Below, one piece after another: positions 43,678 through 55,405 of a stretch of 64,000 nt of DNA (position 1 is the first letter of the stretch; every line of letters begins with the position of its first letter). Source of the DNA: Kappaphycus alvarezii (lineage: Eukaryota; Rhodophyta; Florideophyceae; Gigartinales; Solieriaceae); assembly GCA_002205965.3 (NCBI GenBank), contig NADL03000765.1, positions 434,001 through 498,000 of the forward strand, in the 5' to 3' direction. The notes under the pieces are model-generated. The model saw only the letters and a list, made by a program, of their open reading frames with translations, had not been told where the DNA came from and ran no database searches. The position numbers and the translations under genes are program-made.

Positions 43678-46310
43678 TCAGATTGGATAGGGCTTGAATA
43701 GTTCCATGCTTCTTTGCACACGTGAAGAAAACTTTTTTTGTGTTATACCCCGCCCCACGGCTAGCTCTGAGGTCCCCGCCGCGAAAAACCGCCGCAGAAC
43801 GCGGTTTTGCCCATCCAGTGAGATCCAATCTTCTTCCAGTAGAAGATGTACTTCTCGAAGCGGAACTAAGAAAATATCTTTAGCCCTCTCCCCTGAGAAT
43901 AGTTTCCACGAGCAGGACACAAATTCTCGACATCGACCACTGAGTTTTCAACTGCATCTTTGTCCAACACTGTTGATTTTTGGAAAATACGCCCCATAAT
44001 ACGATCACAGTGATCAACCTGTTTTAAATGTGTTATTTTAAGGCCTGAGCCCCACTTTCTACTGAAAAATGTTTTCCTCACGGCCTCACCAGCCAGGTTA
44101 AAGTCATATTCCATAAAATGTAGGACTCTCTTAAACTAAATATTATACCCCAGTAAGTTAGAACGGATTTTGTTCTCCGCATTGTTGGAGGTACACTCGA
44201 AAGAGGCGTAAAAATTTCCTCTCGGTCCCATAGGACGTCTTCTTCGAGATAAAAAAACCACCCTTTTGGCAATCACCGCCACTGGATATTTTGACACCAC
44301 CGCATGTAATCAATGTGTCATCCTACACAGCTTCCCGAGCCTCACTTATGGTTTAACCAATATCAGATTATATGTAAGAAAAAAGCAATACTAGACGTCG
44401 GAGACTCATATTCTAGCGGAATTCTAACCTCTTACCTCGCATCGACTTGAGCGTTATGAACTGGTAACCATCACCGGACTTAATGGAAAAATCATCAAAT
44501 CTCGGCATTTAGACGGCTTTTCTTGCTATCTATTGAATTATAGGTTACGAAATAATCCTTCTAAAACCTTGACGCTCTCGAGGAATTTTGCAGGGCCACC
44601 TATTGATTCGGTTGCATTTGACCGGGCTTTTAGATTATTCTTGATAAAACCAATGTACGTCTCAACACAAACCTGGTTATAGTTTGCTGGTAGCATTCCG
44701 TTCTCAACATGTTTCCCCAAGTAAAAAAGCAAATGTAGAGTGAGCTTAAAAATAGGCACTCTATTTAGATCATTCCGAAATAATTGCTTTCAAAAAATGA
44801 AAAGAAGGGAAAGGAATGAACTGATAGTTCATTCAGATCATCCTTGCAGAGTTGCCACCTGTAACAGAAATCAAAAAAGTTCGTAAAAGATCGGAGACCT
44901 TTTAGAGTTTAAGCGTCTACTTGTCCACCGAACAGAAAGAGTCAGTAACTTAGGGAAAACTGCTTCAATTCTGATGCTTTCTCCAACTTTTGTAAAGGAG
45001 CTGGGCGTGATTTAGAACTAAATCTAGAATGAGATGTTCCTCTACCCATTCGCGGCTGGACCTCATCTATCATATCCCGTTTATCCTGGCTGATGATGTA
45101 GAGCTCCTCCTAAGCATATAGTACCTCAGGTTGGTTGTGGTCTCCTCTTTGAATCAACAGCTTATCTTTAGCAATATTCTTACCAAGATGCGTTGTGTCC
45201 AGCGAAAAAGATTTAAAGGGTATTCAAATCGGCAGGGAAAAGACTGCTGTCTTTTCACGAATCGCAGATTCGATAGAGACGCGTTTTCTCTGCGGAATCG
45301 AAATAACCGAGCTCCTTGAGATCATTTCCTGTATAGAAAGTATCGTACTAGGATCCAAAGACCTTAACTATGACGAATTATACAGTCGCATTAATCTCAC
45401 CCGCCAAAATGCGTCTGCAACCCGCTCATTTGATGAAAAGTAGTACCTTTAGATGGTCTGTTGTAGACCGATTCGAGCTCGCGAAAATGTAATACGCACT
45501 TTGCAGAGGTATCAGTAAGACCATAGATCTTTGCAAGGGACCGCAAGTCTAATGTCATTCACTGTATATTTACAAAGCCGTGGCCCTCAGCACTGTCGAA
45601 GAAAAGCATTTCTGTGCCTTCGTTTGAGATGATCTCATAAATTTCTTGTACGAGTGGGGAGAATGAAGTGTTATTGCTAGAAATTTTCTTCCTTCCACCT
45701 TAGAAACCAAACGGTATCACGTTGATCATTGGGGACCGATGTTTTGGGGCGATGTTCATGTTCAGTGCAACAATATACAGTTTTCATAGCCTTGGTTTCC
45801 CAAAAGCCTGAAAGGCATCGGTGGAAGGTGCAATTAAGATACAAAGATAGAGCTCATATGTCCACCATGCCGATCTGCAATGCCCGTGTAAAAGGGAACA
45901 ATCAGTACATTGCTCATGGGAATCCTTACTCATTACATACCGCGAATAATCGCCGAGAAATGCATATTTACGCTGACGAAACAAAATGAAGGGCACCATA
46001 GGATCCCTAAACCACGCAAGAATCCGCGGAAGTAAGGAGATGTATTTGAAATATCTGAATTTTGTCGAAATACCTTGCTCGCAGCACACCTGCCGTCGTT
46101 CAGCAACACCAACTTCGTCAGTCCGCGCAAAGATCTAAAAATCGTTCTCTGGTAATGATTTATACGCAGTATCAATTGGATTCATTTTTCATCATGCCCA
46201 CATTGAAACTACTAAACCTGCTCGGAGAGTTCGGCAAAGGAAAGACTCAAATGAGAATATTCAGGACAATACGAGCCCGGTTAGTCGAAATGTTAACATA
46301 TTAATCACTG
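43678..46310 (-). pseudogene. possible DNA-transposase relic (unit 1)
   Basis: Broken minus-strand frames carry patterns reminiscent of CACTA/Tnp2-like transposases. Around 45750-45450: VALNMNIAPKHRSPMINVI, SFSPLVQEIYEIISNEGTEM and DLRSLAKIYGLTDTSAKC (counterparts LNLPP..R, FL.PLVEEL..L and D.PA....G......C). Around 44600-44700: LPANYNQVCVETYIGFIKNN and SIGGPAKFLESVKVLE. Around 44220: SYGTERKFLRLFRVYL. The family call is from memory of general patterns and could be wrong; the frames are clearly protein-like but decayed. Confidence 0.25.
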
Positions 46311-46837
46311 TGTGTCGGTACTCACGGAAATAAATTGCTAGTCACAGATAGCGCCATCAAAATACATCACATATGAAATATGAGATTTTTTCTGAGGATA
46401 GTAAAAAAGACAAGGACAGAAATAGCAAGGCTAAGAAGATGATTTGAAAGCGGTTTGAAATGGTCTTGTCAAACAAAGATATAGACAGAGGTCATTTGTC
46501 ATATATGGCGTGAATAATTAAGCCAAAGAACCGATATTTGTGATTCAAGATATGATTGAAGAAATATAAGCGGTAAACGAGCTACGCATTTACAAAAAGG
46601 CATCGCAAAAATGGGCCATTAGGACATTTTATTCTCAGAGGATGGCAAGCGAAGCATTTAGGCATCAACCAGAAATCTAGAAAGGCACCTTTGGATGTAG
46701 AGGAAGCCCTAAAGACATCAAAAATTCATGTTCATTGTGCCGAGTATATGTAAACATTATTCCGAATTGCGCTTGACATTATGCAGGGTACTTTTGGAAG
46801 CCAAGTATGGTACTTATAGCGATAAAGACGTTTTTTT

Positions 46838-48326
46838 TGTTGTTACAAAAAGGATTTTTTCTATGGGAGATTGGAAATCTCCACATGCTTATGACTTCTT
46901 CATCCCGTAAGTTTCCAAAACCAACTCTTCAAACCAACTTTATTTTACGAACAAAATTATGAAACAAAATTTCCCCTATGAATCCAAATTTACTGTACAA
47001 CATTATTTCCGTTTTATTTCCGATGATTTTGGTCCTTTTTTCCCAAAACATCTTTCTACTCGAGATCCGCCTCGTCCTCCAAATTCAGTTCCGATATTTT
47101 ATCAAGCAGGTGTTTAGTTGTTGCACTGATTGAATCCAAATTCAAAGCTGCGGCATTGTCTCACATTTTCTATTTCGTCAAATCTTTCGAAGACGTCACC
47201 CTATGTAAAGTCCGAAATCGACTTCCTTAAGGCAAACCAGCCGCCATCAACTACTCCATCTCTTCACCCTTTTTTTGACCTCAACATGACTAACCTCCAA
47301 CAGTCCCTCACCATCGCCAAGTCATCCCGAGGCCGCCACCTCGTTAAAGCTCTGGCCCTTTTGGCCAGTGGACCAGCCGATTATGATGATTATTGTCGAA
47401 GAATGGACTGGGAAAGCATTCGGGAGTGGGACCGCCGACACTGCTTCGAAGAAGCAGATGAGATATGGGAGAAGGTATAGGAAGAGGTAGAAGAGCAGTA
47501 GTCTGAGGCTGAGATGGAAGGATCGGAAGAAGAGGAAGACTGGGTGGAACCTTTAAAGCCACTAGTGATCAATGGTTGGCGAGCTACCCTAGAGAACGGA
47601 GAGGATACAGAGAGAGTAATCTTTATCTCTGATTCTTCTCACAAGGATGAAGAGGGGAACCAAGAGGAGGACGAGAAGAATAAGGGGCAGGGAGAAGTGG
47701 AAAGTGTTGGAATGGTGGGGTTGGGGCTGGACACTATGGACCAGGTGGTTTCGACGCTGAAACCGGACGGGGGCAACTTTAGTGTTCTAGATATCTCCAA
47801 GGAAGAAAACGAGAATATTAACCAGTTTGCAGATAATTTTGAAGCTTGCTTGGGTAGAAACATCTCGAGGATTAAGATTATATGAAAGAAATCTATATAT
47901 TTATTCTGATAGTATTTGCTGTTAGTCTTTCTCGTTCACAACATTCTAATTTGATGGATTTTGTGGTACTTATTAACGTTTTCTTTGAGACTTTAGAGTT
48001 AGCCAAACAGTACGTATACGTTGAGTAAACTGCTTACTCTTATATAGGTCAAGCAAGAAGACAGACAACTTCAAGCAAAGTCACGAGTAGTAGGAAGTGG
48101 AGAGTCAACTTTAGACCCAAGAACAATTTTTTCTTACGCTGGTCACAGAGGATCAGTACTATATCCTGCCCCTTTTATACTCCCTTTAGTCCCTCTCGAC
48201 TATTGTCCTTACCCGCCCCTCTTTTTTGCCCAACCATACCACACTAGCACTTTTTTCGCTTGCCAAACCTCCTTCTTGGGTTATTTTGTTCTGAGTATCT
48301 CTTCTCCAGACGAATTACCTCTATCA
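46838..48326 (+). mobile_element. LTR-like element copy M (unit 1)
   Basis: It probably starts at tgttgttac (46838) and ends ...cctctatca at 48326. The following tttct is matched only imperfectly by ttttt before the start. The 5' part aligns with copy C. It holds the acidic ORF (47286-47885) and the tail with blocks acaacttcaagc and cttttttcgcttgcc. The downstream TATA position reads cgtatacg and looks weakened. Confidence 0.65.
47286..47885 (+). pseudogene. acidic LTR-encoded protein, full length but with two in-frame UAG codons (unit 1)
   Basis: The ATG at 47286 starts MTNLQQSLTIAKSSRGRHLV, then DDYCRRMDWESIREWDRRHC. Two TAG codons (47478 and 47499) fall in the acidic stretch. The same frame then stays open to 47885: EGSEEEEDWVEPLKPLVING, TERVIFISDSSHKDEEGN (SIM-like), an acidic Lys/Glu stretch and DQVVSTLKPDGGNFSVLDIS. 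The final DILEELFG block is degraded. Apart from the two stops the frame is continuous for 200 codons, making this the best-preserved SIM-bearing copy. Confidence 0.6.
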
Positions 48327-48373
48327 TTTCTTTTCATTTTTAGTCTCTATGTATTAATGAATTATCGGCTAGT

Positions 48374-48580
48374 CTAAAGCACGCGCAAAGCACTCAAGCT
48401 TGAGTTTCTTTTTTCTGTTGGATTTATGAGGTCTGGGGAGAGAGTTAATTCGATGTGGCGAACGCTAAGAAACGCTTGAAGAACTGAATTCATATAACAA
48501 AAATTGCCCAGGTTATGCAAGCCTAGAGGAGGCCCTGCGCCTACTTTAATAGCCCACAATGGCGAGCTATGGCGGGACAT
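48374..48580 (-). pseudogene. ubiquitin-specific protease (USP) N-terminal catalytic fragment (unit 1)
   Basis: GPPLGLHNLGNFCYMNSVLQ matches the Cys box of USP/UCH deubiquitinases (GL.NLGNTCYMNS.LQ), with Phe in place of the usual Thr before the catalytic Cys. The frame is 68 codons, starting at an ATG directly after a stop and ending before any other USP motif. A USP domain is normally several hundred residues, so this is a fragment: a gene piece captured between elements, or one exon. It sits just after LTR copy M. Confidence 0.5.
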
Positions 48581-49779
48581 TTATTCCACGACGCGCTTCT
48601 GTGGGTTCCGCCCAGACCTGGTTGGAAGTTTTTTTTCTTCTTCCGTGGTCTTGAAATTGCATTCGCCGGCAATAACCCACCCTCTAATGGAGGAACTAGC
48701 GGGGATAATGAGGAGGCATAGTTTCGTCAGGGGCCTTTTGCAATGTTCTATTCCACTTTATATGCGGCCTCCAAAATGCAGTAATAGACAAAATTTACAT
48801 AAAACCCAATAAAGATGTCCATATTCAATGGAGAGAAACAATACCTGTCCAGATGACTGGGAATGGGCCGCGACATGCGTAGATTGTACAGAGTTGGTAC
48901 TGTGGGAATCTTTTGGAGTTTATTTTTGCTTACCTATGAATTATCATAACATGCAATATAGACGACCTTGGCGCATACATGCTCATCCTAGGATGCTAAA
49001 ATTCTACATTCCGAAATCAAACATTGTGGGAAAAACCCACTTCTAAATGCAAGAACCGGACGGTTACATTACGCAAAACCATCTCTGTGACATGGTAATT
49101 CCCGGTCAATCCAATTGTATTGCGCAGATGTGCAACATGCGAACATGAAGTCAAAAGAGCTGAATCCATTGATGCTTTTCGCCAGTGTATTTGGGCGGTA
49201 TGTTACCAAGTCTGTATCTAATACCTGCCAAGATGGCTGCAAGTCATGATATCAATCATTCTCATAAGAAAAGGATGGAAAGCAAAGGATTTTCCCCTGG
49301 CGCCGATGGGAAGCAATCTTTAAAGATTGTTGCCAACGAGTCTGTATACTTGGCATTGAAGTCACGCATCTTCGTTTTAGAGAGTGATTCAAGGGCCTAT
49401 AATTAAAAATCGACAAAATCTGATGTTGAATAGCATTTTTCAAATCTAGCTTAAAAGTTGGTAGCCGTCAATCGAAAATATCTGAGCCTGATTGTCTTTT
49501 TCGAGTGAATAAATCGTTCTGCTTCACAATTTCTTGATATTAAACATTCCCGTGTATCGGTTGGCGATACAGTAGACTTATAGAAGACTTTTTGCTCTGG
49601 ATACTGGTCTTTTTCTGGAAACCTCCCAGAAATCTCAGTAGGGGTGTTCAGGGTTCACCATTATCGAAGGTGACCGACATAAGCTAAGCTGATGATCGGA
49701 AAGCTGTGACAATGGCAGAGTTTAGAGCCAATGAAAAATCTCGAAATACTCCCGCTATATGAAAGGGGAAATTTGGGGT
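48581..49779. other. no gene recognised (unit 1)
   Basis: Several short frames without relatives (for example 48828-49046). Single-base and 2-bp differences from unit 2 occur here near 48798 and 49480. Confidence 0.35.
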
Positions 49780-49905
49780 GTTTTTAATGCACGAAAAATA
49801 TGGTCAGCTGTTCCCTGGGGGATGTCGTGATGGTAAAGGCTTACAATGTAAAGAAATGGCAGGAAGACGTCAAAACGCTAGAAAACTGACGGGAGGCCGG
49901 CCAAC
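49780..49905 (+). repeat. short coding-like repeat with H3-tail-like peptide (unit 1)
   Basis: Same repeat as 32690-32820: HEKYGQLFPGG, then CKEMAGRRQNARKLTGG. It joins the 3' end of N1 copy f at about 49905. The upstream ggggaaatttggggtgtttt also resembles about 26999-27040. Confidence 0.5.
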
Positions 49906-50979
49906 AGGCACGCTGCGTTGGACATTACTGCTGCTGCGGCATGACGCTGTGATAAGATTTCTTTGACCTTTGCGTACGTAGGTCTCCCTTGCCCTCGTAG
50001 CGACGTTGCGTGCGACGTCGGTTAGCAACGCGTGGGCGTCCGGGTGCCATTCCCCGAGGGTAGAGATAGGGACGGGCACTAGCCTACTTCCGGCGGAAGA
50101 CGCGATAAAGGACTCGTATCTTCTGTGTTTCGCCGTTCTTGCCGCGTTAAGCGAGGTGAGTGGGTTGAATGTCCTCACTCTCCTGTTCGAGGGCGCTAGG
50201 GGGTTGACGAAGGTGACATCGAAGAAGTCTGTTCTGCCAGTTCGTCCCATTGCGCGGATATCGGGTCTTGTGCGGTGGACCCCTTCTCGCGGCTCGATGA
50301 CTGGATGTCGCGCGGCTTTCATGAGATCGCTTGCCAATAAACGAACCTGACAGTCGTGTCTTCGCGTCCTTTCGCCCCCTTGTAAGCAGTGCAACAGATG
50401 GTCGCCGAAACAGTCGAGAGTTTCGGGGCAGTTCCGCTTGGGGCATGGTGTTTCCGGAGGAAAGAGCGGGACTTGGCAATAGTATTGGAACCATATTGAG
50501 AATTCTCTTGGTTCAATGCTAGTCTTAAGGCCCGCAGTACACCCAATCTTTCGCGCCGGGGAGCACCATGGAGGCACGGAAGGCCTGCCGTCTATTGTCG
50601 CCCACATCGATCTCCTCTTGCACCCGCTCGTGGATGGCGTCCGATAGTGTCTTCTGTGATGGTGTTTTGTTTGAGCAGAGGGCACTAAAGGGGATAATCC
50701 TGGACTGGGAGCAAGAGAGGGACCAAATCTGGTGCGCCTCGACGATGTCTCGGTAGGTAGAGAGATCCGTAATTGCCGCTGGAGGGGCTGCACACAGCCT
50801 GTTGGACGCTGCGCTGGAGGCGAGGAAGGCTGCAGCTGCAATTGACTTCGCCGAAGTGAGTCCAAATCCCAGTGATGGCTTCTTGGCGGTGATCGGTTTC
50901 ATGGGCAACTGCAGTTCTCGAAATATGTCGGGGTCGAGGACGCCCCCAGCCAGTGTGCGCACACAGTTCTCCATCATTG
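49906..50979 (-). pseudogene. non-LTR N1 copy f, with 11-bp deletion (unit 1)
   Basis: On the minus strand the frame from 50979 reads MMENCVRTLAGGVLDPDIFR to AKDWVYC and then shifts. Unit 2 has 11 more bases at this point (gagatgtggtg, plus strand, about 62267-62277). After the shift the zinc region, RPDI and FFDVTFVNPLAPS are in another frame. The C-terminal QRHAAAAVMSNAACLLAG is in yet another frame, as in unit 2. Unit 1 keeps the ancestral WHPDAH, where unit 2 has LHPDAH. Confidence 0.7.
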
Positions 50980-51731
50980 TGTAATACAAAAAATGGTCCT
51001 CCCCTCATTTAATACAGGAAATGGTCCTCCCTTCACGTTATACAGGAAATGGTCCTCCCTTCACGTTATACAGGAAATGGTCCTCCCCTCGTGTAATCCA
51101 GCAACCTACAACGATCCCGCCCCTAACTTCTCCAACCGTCATTTCCAAATTTACTTCCCTTTTATCTAGATATTTTTATACTGTATTTAACCCTCTGAAT
51201 CGACCCCGAATCAAGTCCCTTTTCCCTTTTAGCTTACCTCCTTCTCCAAATTCGCCTTTTTTTGAGAAGAAAGGCGCAAATGCACTATTGCAAAATCCCT
51301 TGCAGATTTATTTTACCTATTCCTAATCTATAGAACCTGCCCCGGGAGCCTATTTAAACCCCTTTATTCTAAGTTCCAAATGCCCCCGATCATTTTACTC
51401 ATCACCCCTCTCCCCCCACACACCCAAAACACCCTACATTGCCTCCCGTTCCCCAACGTCTATCACAATGAGCAACCTTCGCCCCTCTGTCCCTATTTCC
51501 AAAAACCGCCCTTCCCGTTCCATCAATGGCCTTCGTCTCGCCGCCTACGGGCCAACCGATGCCGACGACTACATCCGGCGGCAAACAAAGAAGCAAATCA
51601 TCGAGTTCGTGCGCCGCCTCTTCATAGAAGAAGAAGCGAGGGAGGTAAGCCCGGGAGAGGCTGACAAGGTCGAGGAGGAGAGCGGGGAGTCCTTCGAGGA
51701 ATGGTTAGCCCCTGAGCTAGTGTACGAGGCT
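50980..51731 (+). mobile_element. LTR-like element copy N, cut at the duplication junction
   Basis: Begins tgtaatac with the four-unit minisatellite, then the U3 leader, a TATA (ctatttaaac, about 51350) and the first 87 codons of the acidic ORF, ending at the join to unit 2. The full version is copy P. Confidence 0.8.
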
Positions 51732-51902
51732 GAGAAATTGTCTTCAACTGGTAAAATGTTCTGTTCGGAGTACTATCGGAGACCTTATGTAATACATCGA
51801 ACTTTTGAATTTAGAGACTCATCGAATATTTGGTCTCGAGATACAACCATTTTTTCTGTCTCCATCTCAAAAAACTTGTCACCTTTATTTGTTATGGTTT
51901 AA
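51468..51902 (+). pseudogene. junction ORF: truncated acidic protein fused to antisense copia sequence
   Basis: Residues 1-87 equal those of the intact protein at 63209-63838. After YEA the frame runs into the start of unit 2 (EKLSSTGKMFCSEYYRRPYV), which in unit 1 is a meaningless frame on the strand opposite copia. This is a product of the rearrangement, 144 codons long, with an intact start and leader. No function is implied. Confidence 0.7.
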
Positions 51903-52314
51903 GCCATTAAATAAGCCTCCTTTGACATTTTATCCAGCTGTTCGAGGTCTCCCCTAGTATTTTCATAAGATCATCGTGATCTGAATACTCGCGGATGCAA
52001 AATTTGTTTGGAACTGTCACTTTCTAAAGGAAATATGAGGTAGAGCTATCTGCTAGAGCTGTAGGGGTTACTCGGGACAGAAGGTAAACAGTGGTAGAGA
52101 GCGTCTATGACCAGAAAACTTTGGGAAGACTCTTTTGATGAAGCATAGAGCGAACTAGGTTGATAAATGTAAGATTTTTCGGAAGCGTGTGGGATATAGG
52201 GAGCTGACGTTGAATATTTTCTGAATCGAAGAATTAATTGAAAACGGAAGAGATATACTTCCCGCCATTGGCAGATTGCGTAGTTTGGAGAAGGAGATAG
52301 TCTTCTTCCCGAGC

Positions 52315-54360
52315 GGTTTTATGACGTTCATAATGGTAAAATTACCTTAGAGATCGATCAGTATGTTTTTCTGCGAGTCCCTTGTACTTTTTGAAAAATT
52401 CTAGAACCTTTTAATTGTGCGTCAAAGTGTAGAGGGTCGTCCATTTAGAGTAATCACCAATAAATAGTACAAAAAACCTTGTACCACCAAGCATAAAAGT
52501 CTCGGAGGGGTCCCAAAGCATCTAAGTGAACTTACACATTAAAATTTTTAGAGTGGGGATTCCAAGTCTTTGAAAGATGGCAAAATAAGACTTATCAAGG
52601 ACACAAAACATGCAGAAGTCATTCGAGTTTAAATTTTCGAGCTAATCGCCCTGTATGACCCCATTTTGACCATTGAGCGGATTGCACTGCTGTTTAAGGA
52701 GGCAAGTCGCTCATGCCATTTTGAAAGGAAAGTAAGCAAGAAAACCTCTGAAGCAGCCGTAATCAGTGAGTTTTGAGAGTATATCCAATATACATAAACC
52801 TTAAACAAGTGTTCCAGTGGCAAGTGTAGAGCAGTTTGTGACACTAACGAGAAAAAAACCCTTGCGATCGAAATGATAGGTTATCTCTCGTCTGCAATGT
52901 GAGATGCTGAAAGAAAGTGATAGCGCAAGCTTGGGCCACGTAAAACATTCTTCTGCATGCATTTGACTGCTTTGCAACTCCGTTGAGGAGTTAGGATTAT
53001 AACTCCTGATTCTTCGATGGGCACTGAAGAATAAGCTCTAAGATCCAGGACTGAAAGGAATGAATAGGGATTGTACGTAGTGAAAGATGAGCGATCATTC
53101 GACACATGCGAAGTACATCCTGAATCAATAGCCCAGTCAATCGAAATTTGAATTAATGTCCCAACGGTCCGTAAAGCAAAATTCGTCTGTCCGGAGAGAC
53201 TGAGGGGACAGCTGGAACTCTCAATACCACTGCCATGCTGAATAGATTCTCTTTTATCGTAACAAAGATGATTCGAATGAGCCAAATTTGGATCTTCAAA
53301 CATGCTCACTAGTGTCTATTGGACCGTTGTTCTCATATGAGGACAACTTTTAGCAGCTTTTTTTCAATACAATTTTTTTATCTCAACGCATTTCTTGTCC
53401 CTCCGCATTAGTTCATGAGTGCAGATGGTCGATCAAAAAAAAACTTTTCAAGATTGTTGACGGCGGTGAATGCTAGAGCAGTTTTCCCTCACCAGCTTCC
53501 GCTCTTCGCAAGAAGTTGTGAAAAAGGCTTCATTTTGGAAGGAAATATAGTTCGCATTATCGTGGGGGGTTTTAGAAACGAGGGGGCATGTACATTAAAA
53601 ATTACGAAGTAAGAATTACTGTACTGTAACTTAACAAAAAAACATTTTTGAAGTAAAACTTTCGGGCTTCCAAAACATTTACTGTTCCAAAATGTAACGG
53701 AAACTGTCCTTATATGAGGACATAGCATGGTCCAATAGACACAAGACGAAAAAAGTTCTTGGATTCTTTGTTAATGATACTTTTAAAATTAGATTTAAAG
53801 TCGCATTCGGTCAAGACGGGCCTTTTATAGACGCGTTCGAGCTGGATTGACGACAGGAGCGAGTTGGGGGTAGTTTCTGAAGCAGAGGCTGCTCCTGTGA
53901 TATTTTTCACAATTTCCACATTTCTGTAGACGGATCTCGCTTGAATTTCGGACTTTGTTTGACTGAAAGAGCTGCAGACTCCAAAGCTTTCAGAGTACCA
54001 TGATCACGTTTGAAATAAAGTTGCTCCTCATGATTGCAACCGACTCCGGAAGAATTAGAACAAAAACTTGTCGTTGTAATCATGGGCACGATCAAGTGAA
54101 GGTATGGGACTCTCAAAAAAATCAGACAGTCCATTAAAAAAACCCTGGCCATCAAAAATATCCTCTAATTTGAACAAAACCGCCTTCAGGTTGTCTGAAT
54201 ATTGATGCGTTCTACCGCAAACGGAAGTATTTTCTCTTTTTCTTTCATCTTTGCACTTTAAAAACGACTCATTGCAGCTAACTTGCTTAAAAGAGTGTGT
54301 ATTCAAAGATGTTACAAATAAGACACCACGTGGGTTTGACGGTTCTGGCATTTTGTACAT
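52315..54360 (-). pseudogene. copia C1 5' half, second copy
   Basis: Repeats the gag-like remains, protease (52881-53309, DSGCTSH), GAG-pre-integrase (52629-52844) and integrase start of unit 1. It lacks RT and RNase H because the duplicated block begins upstream of them. Small A-run indels change some frames relative to unit 1 (near 53443, 53787, 54037 and 54153). Confidence 0.75.
53312..53742. mobile_element. small inverted-repeat DNA transposon (unit 2)
   Basis: Copy of 41587-42016 with the same 14-bp terminal inverted repeats and inner near-palindromes. It differs by one extra A in an A-run. Confidence 0.6.
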
Positions 54361-55405
54361 GCTCGAGATGTGCGTCAGAGAGTTTCAATAAGGTAAAGGC
54401 GCTGGCCCAACAATCGACATTCTGTCATAAGGAATATGCTGTTGGAAAGGTCTCCGGAGGGTCTCTGATGGGGTTTTTATCAAATTCTCTTAATGAGAAC
54501 AATAGCTGTGTTCGGGACTTTCAGATGCCCAAGTTGTCATCGTAGATCTTTTGAGACTGGAACAGGCGATTGCAGCAGACACCAGGAATATTTATTTCTC
54601 CACTCGGCGTGGTTCTGACACTTCCGACATCCTCAGTGCTGCTCGAACTCCTTTGATTCGGACATCATCAGCTAGAAAATATGGCGAAAAATGAAGTAAT
54701 CACTCGGCTTGGAGGTCAAGACAGGAAATGGAGATCGATAAGTAGAAGAGAGAAGGAGAGGAACCGGAGAGAGAGGCTCGTCGGAGAGAAACGTCGGAAC
54801 CCTTAAAGGTGGAGGAGCAGTAGGGGACAAAGGAGACGGAGCAAAAGTACCTAGAGACAACGTCGGCTGAACTATAGTAGAAAGTGCACGAGCGAAAGAT
54901 GGAAAAATTAAAGAAACAAATATGATGGAAGAAGCTGACTTCGTGTTTCGATGTCCTTAGTTTGCCTTTTTGAAGCGAGTAGATGAATCAAGAAATGACC
55001 TCTGTGGGGCAAATTTTATCTGTCAGTAGACAGTGGATGGATGTTCTCCAAGTGGTCTAGCATGTATGCATCACAATTCAAGCTTGTTGACATGTCACAA
55101 TTTTCCTCCAGAAGCTGTCCACATGCTTTTCTCATAATCCAAGCGTGTGTCTTTTTCTATGAAAAACCCGTCCAAATACATAAATTTAACACCTTTCAAT
55201 GCCTCTACAAAAGTATCTCCGTTTGAGACTACCTTAAGTGGGTGGAAAACTTGCATTTTTCTGTATGGATTTATTTCATTCATTTTGATATCTCATTCTC
55301 ATACTGCACCTTAATCTTGCACTACGGAAAAAAGTTTACAAGTTAGCAGTCTATACGTGTATTGTGAAAACAATGTCAATACATCAAGCCGTTTCATTGC
55401 TCACG

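Larger units (their letters stand above)
40005..51731. repeat. tandem duplication, unit 1 (11.7 kb)
   Basis: 40005-51731 is nearly identical to 51730-63472. By eye I find seven single-base differences and six small indels. The indels sum to exactly the 16-bp length difference and include one of 11 bp. The join at 51730-51731 fuses the right end (gtgtacgagg) to the left end (gagaaattg) over a shared ct. Confidence 0.92.

Noticed and set aside
49870..50865. Long 331-codon minus-strand frame starting MDSLRRSQLQ
   Set aside because: Its first part is the wrong frame of N1; it only enters the true frame because of the 11-bp deletion in unit 1.
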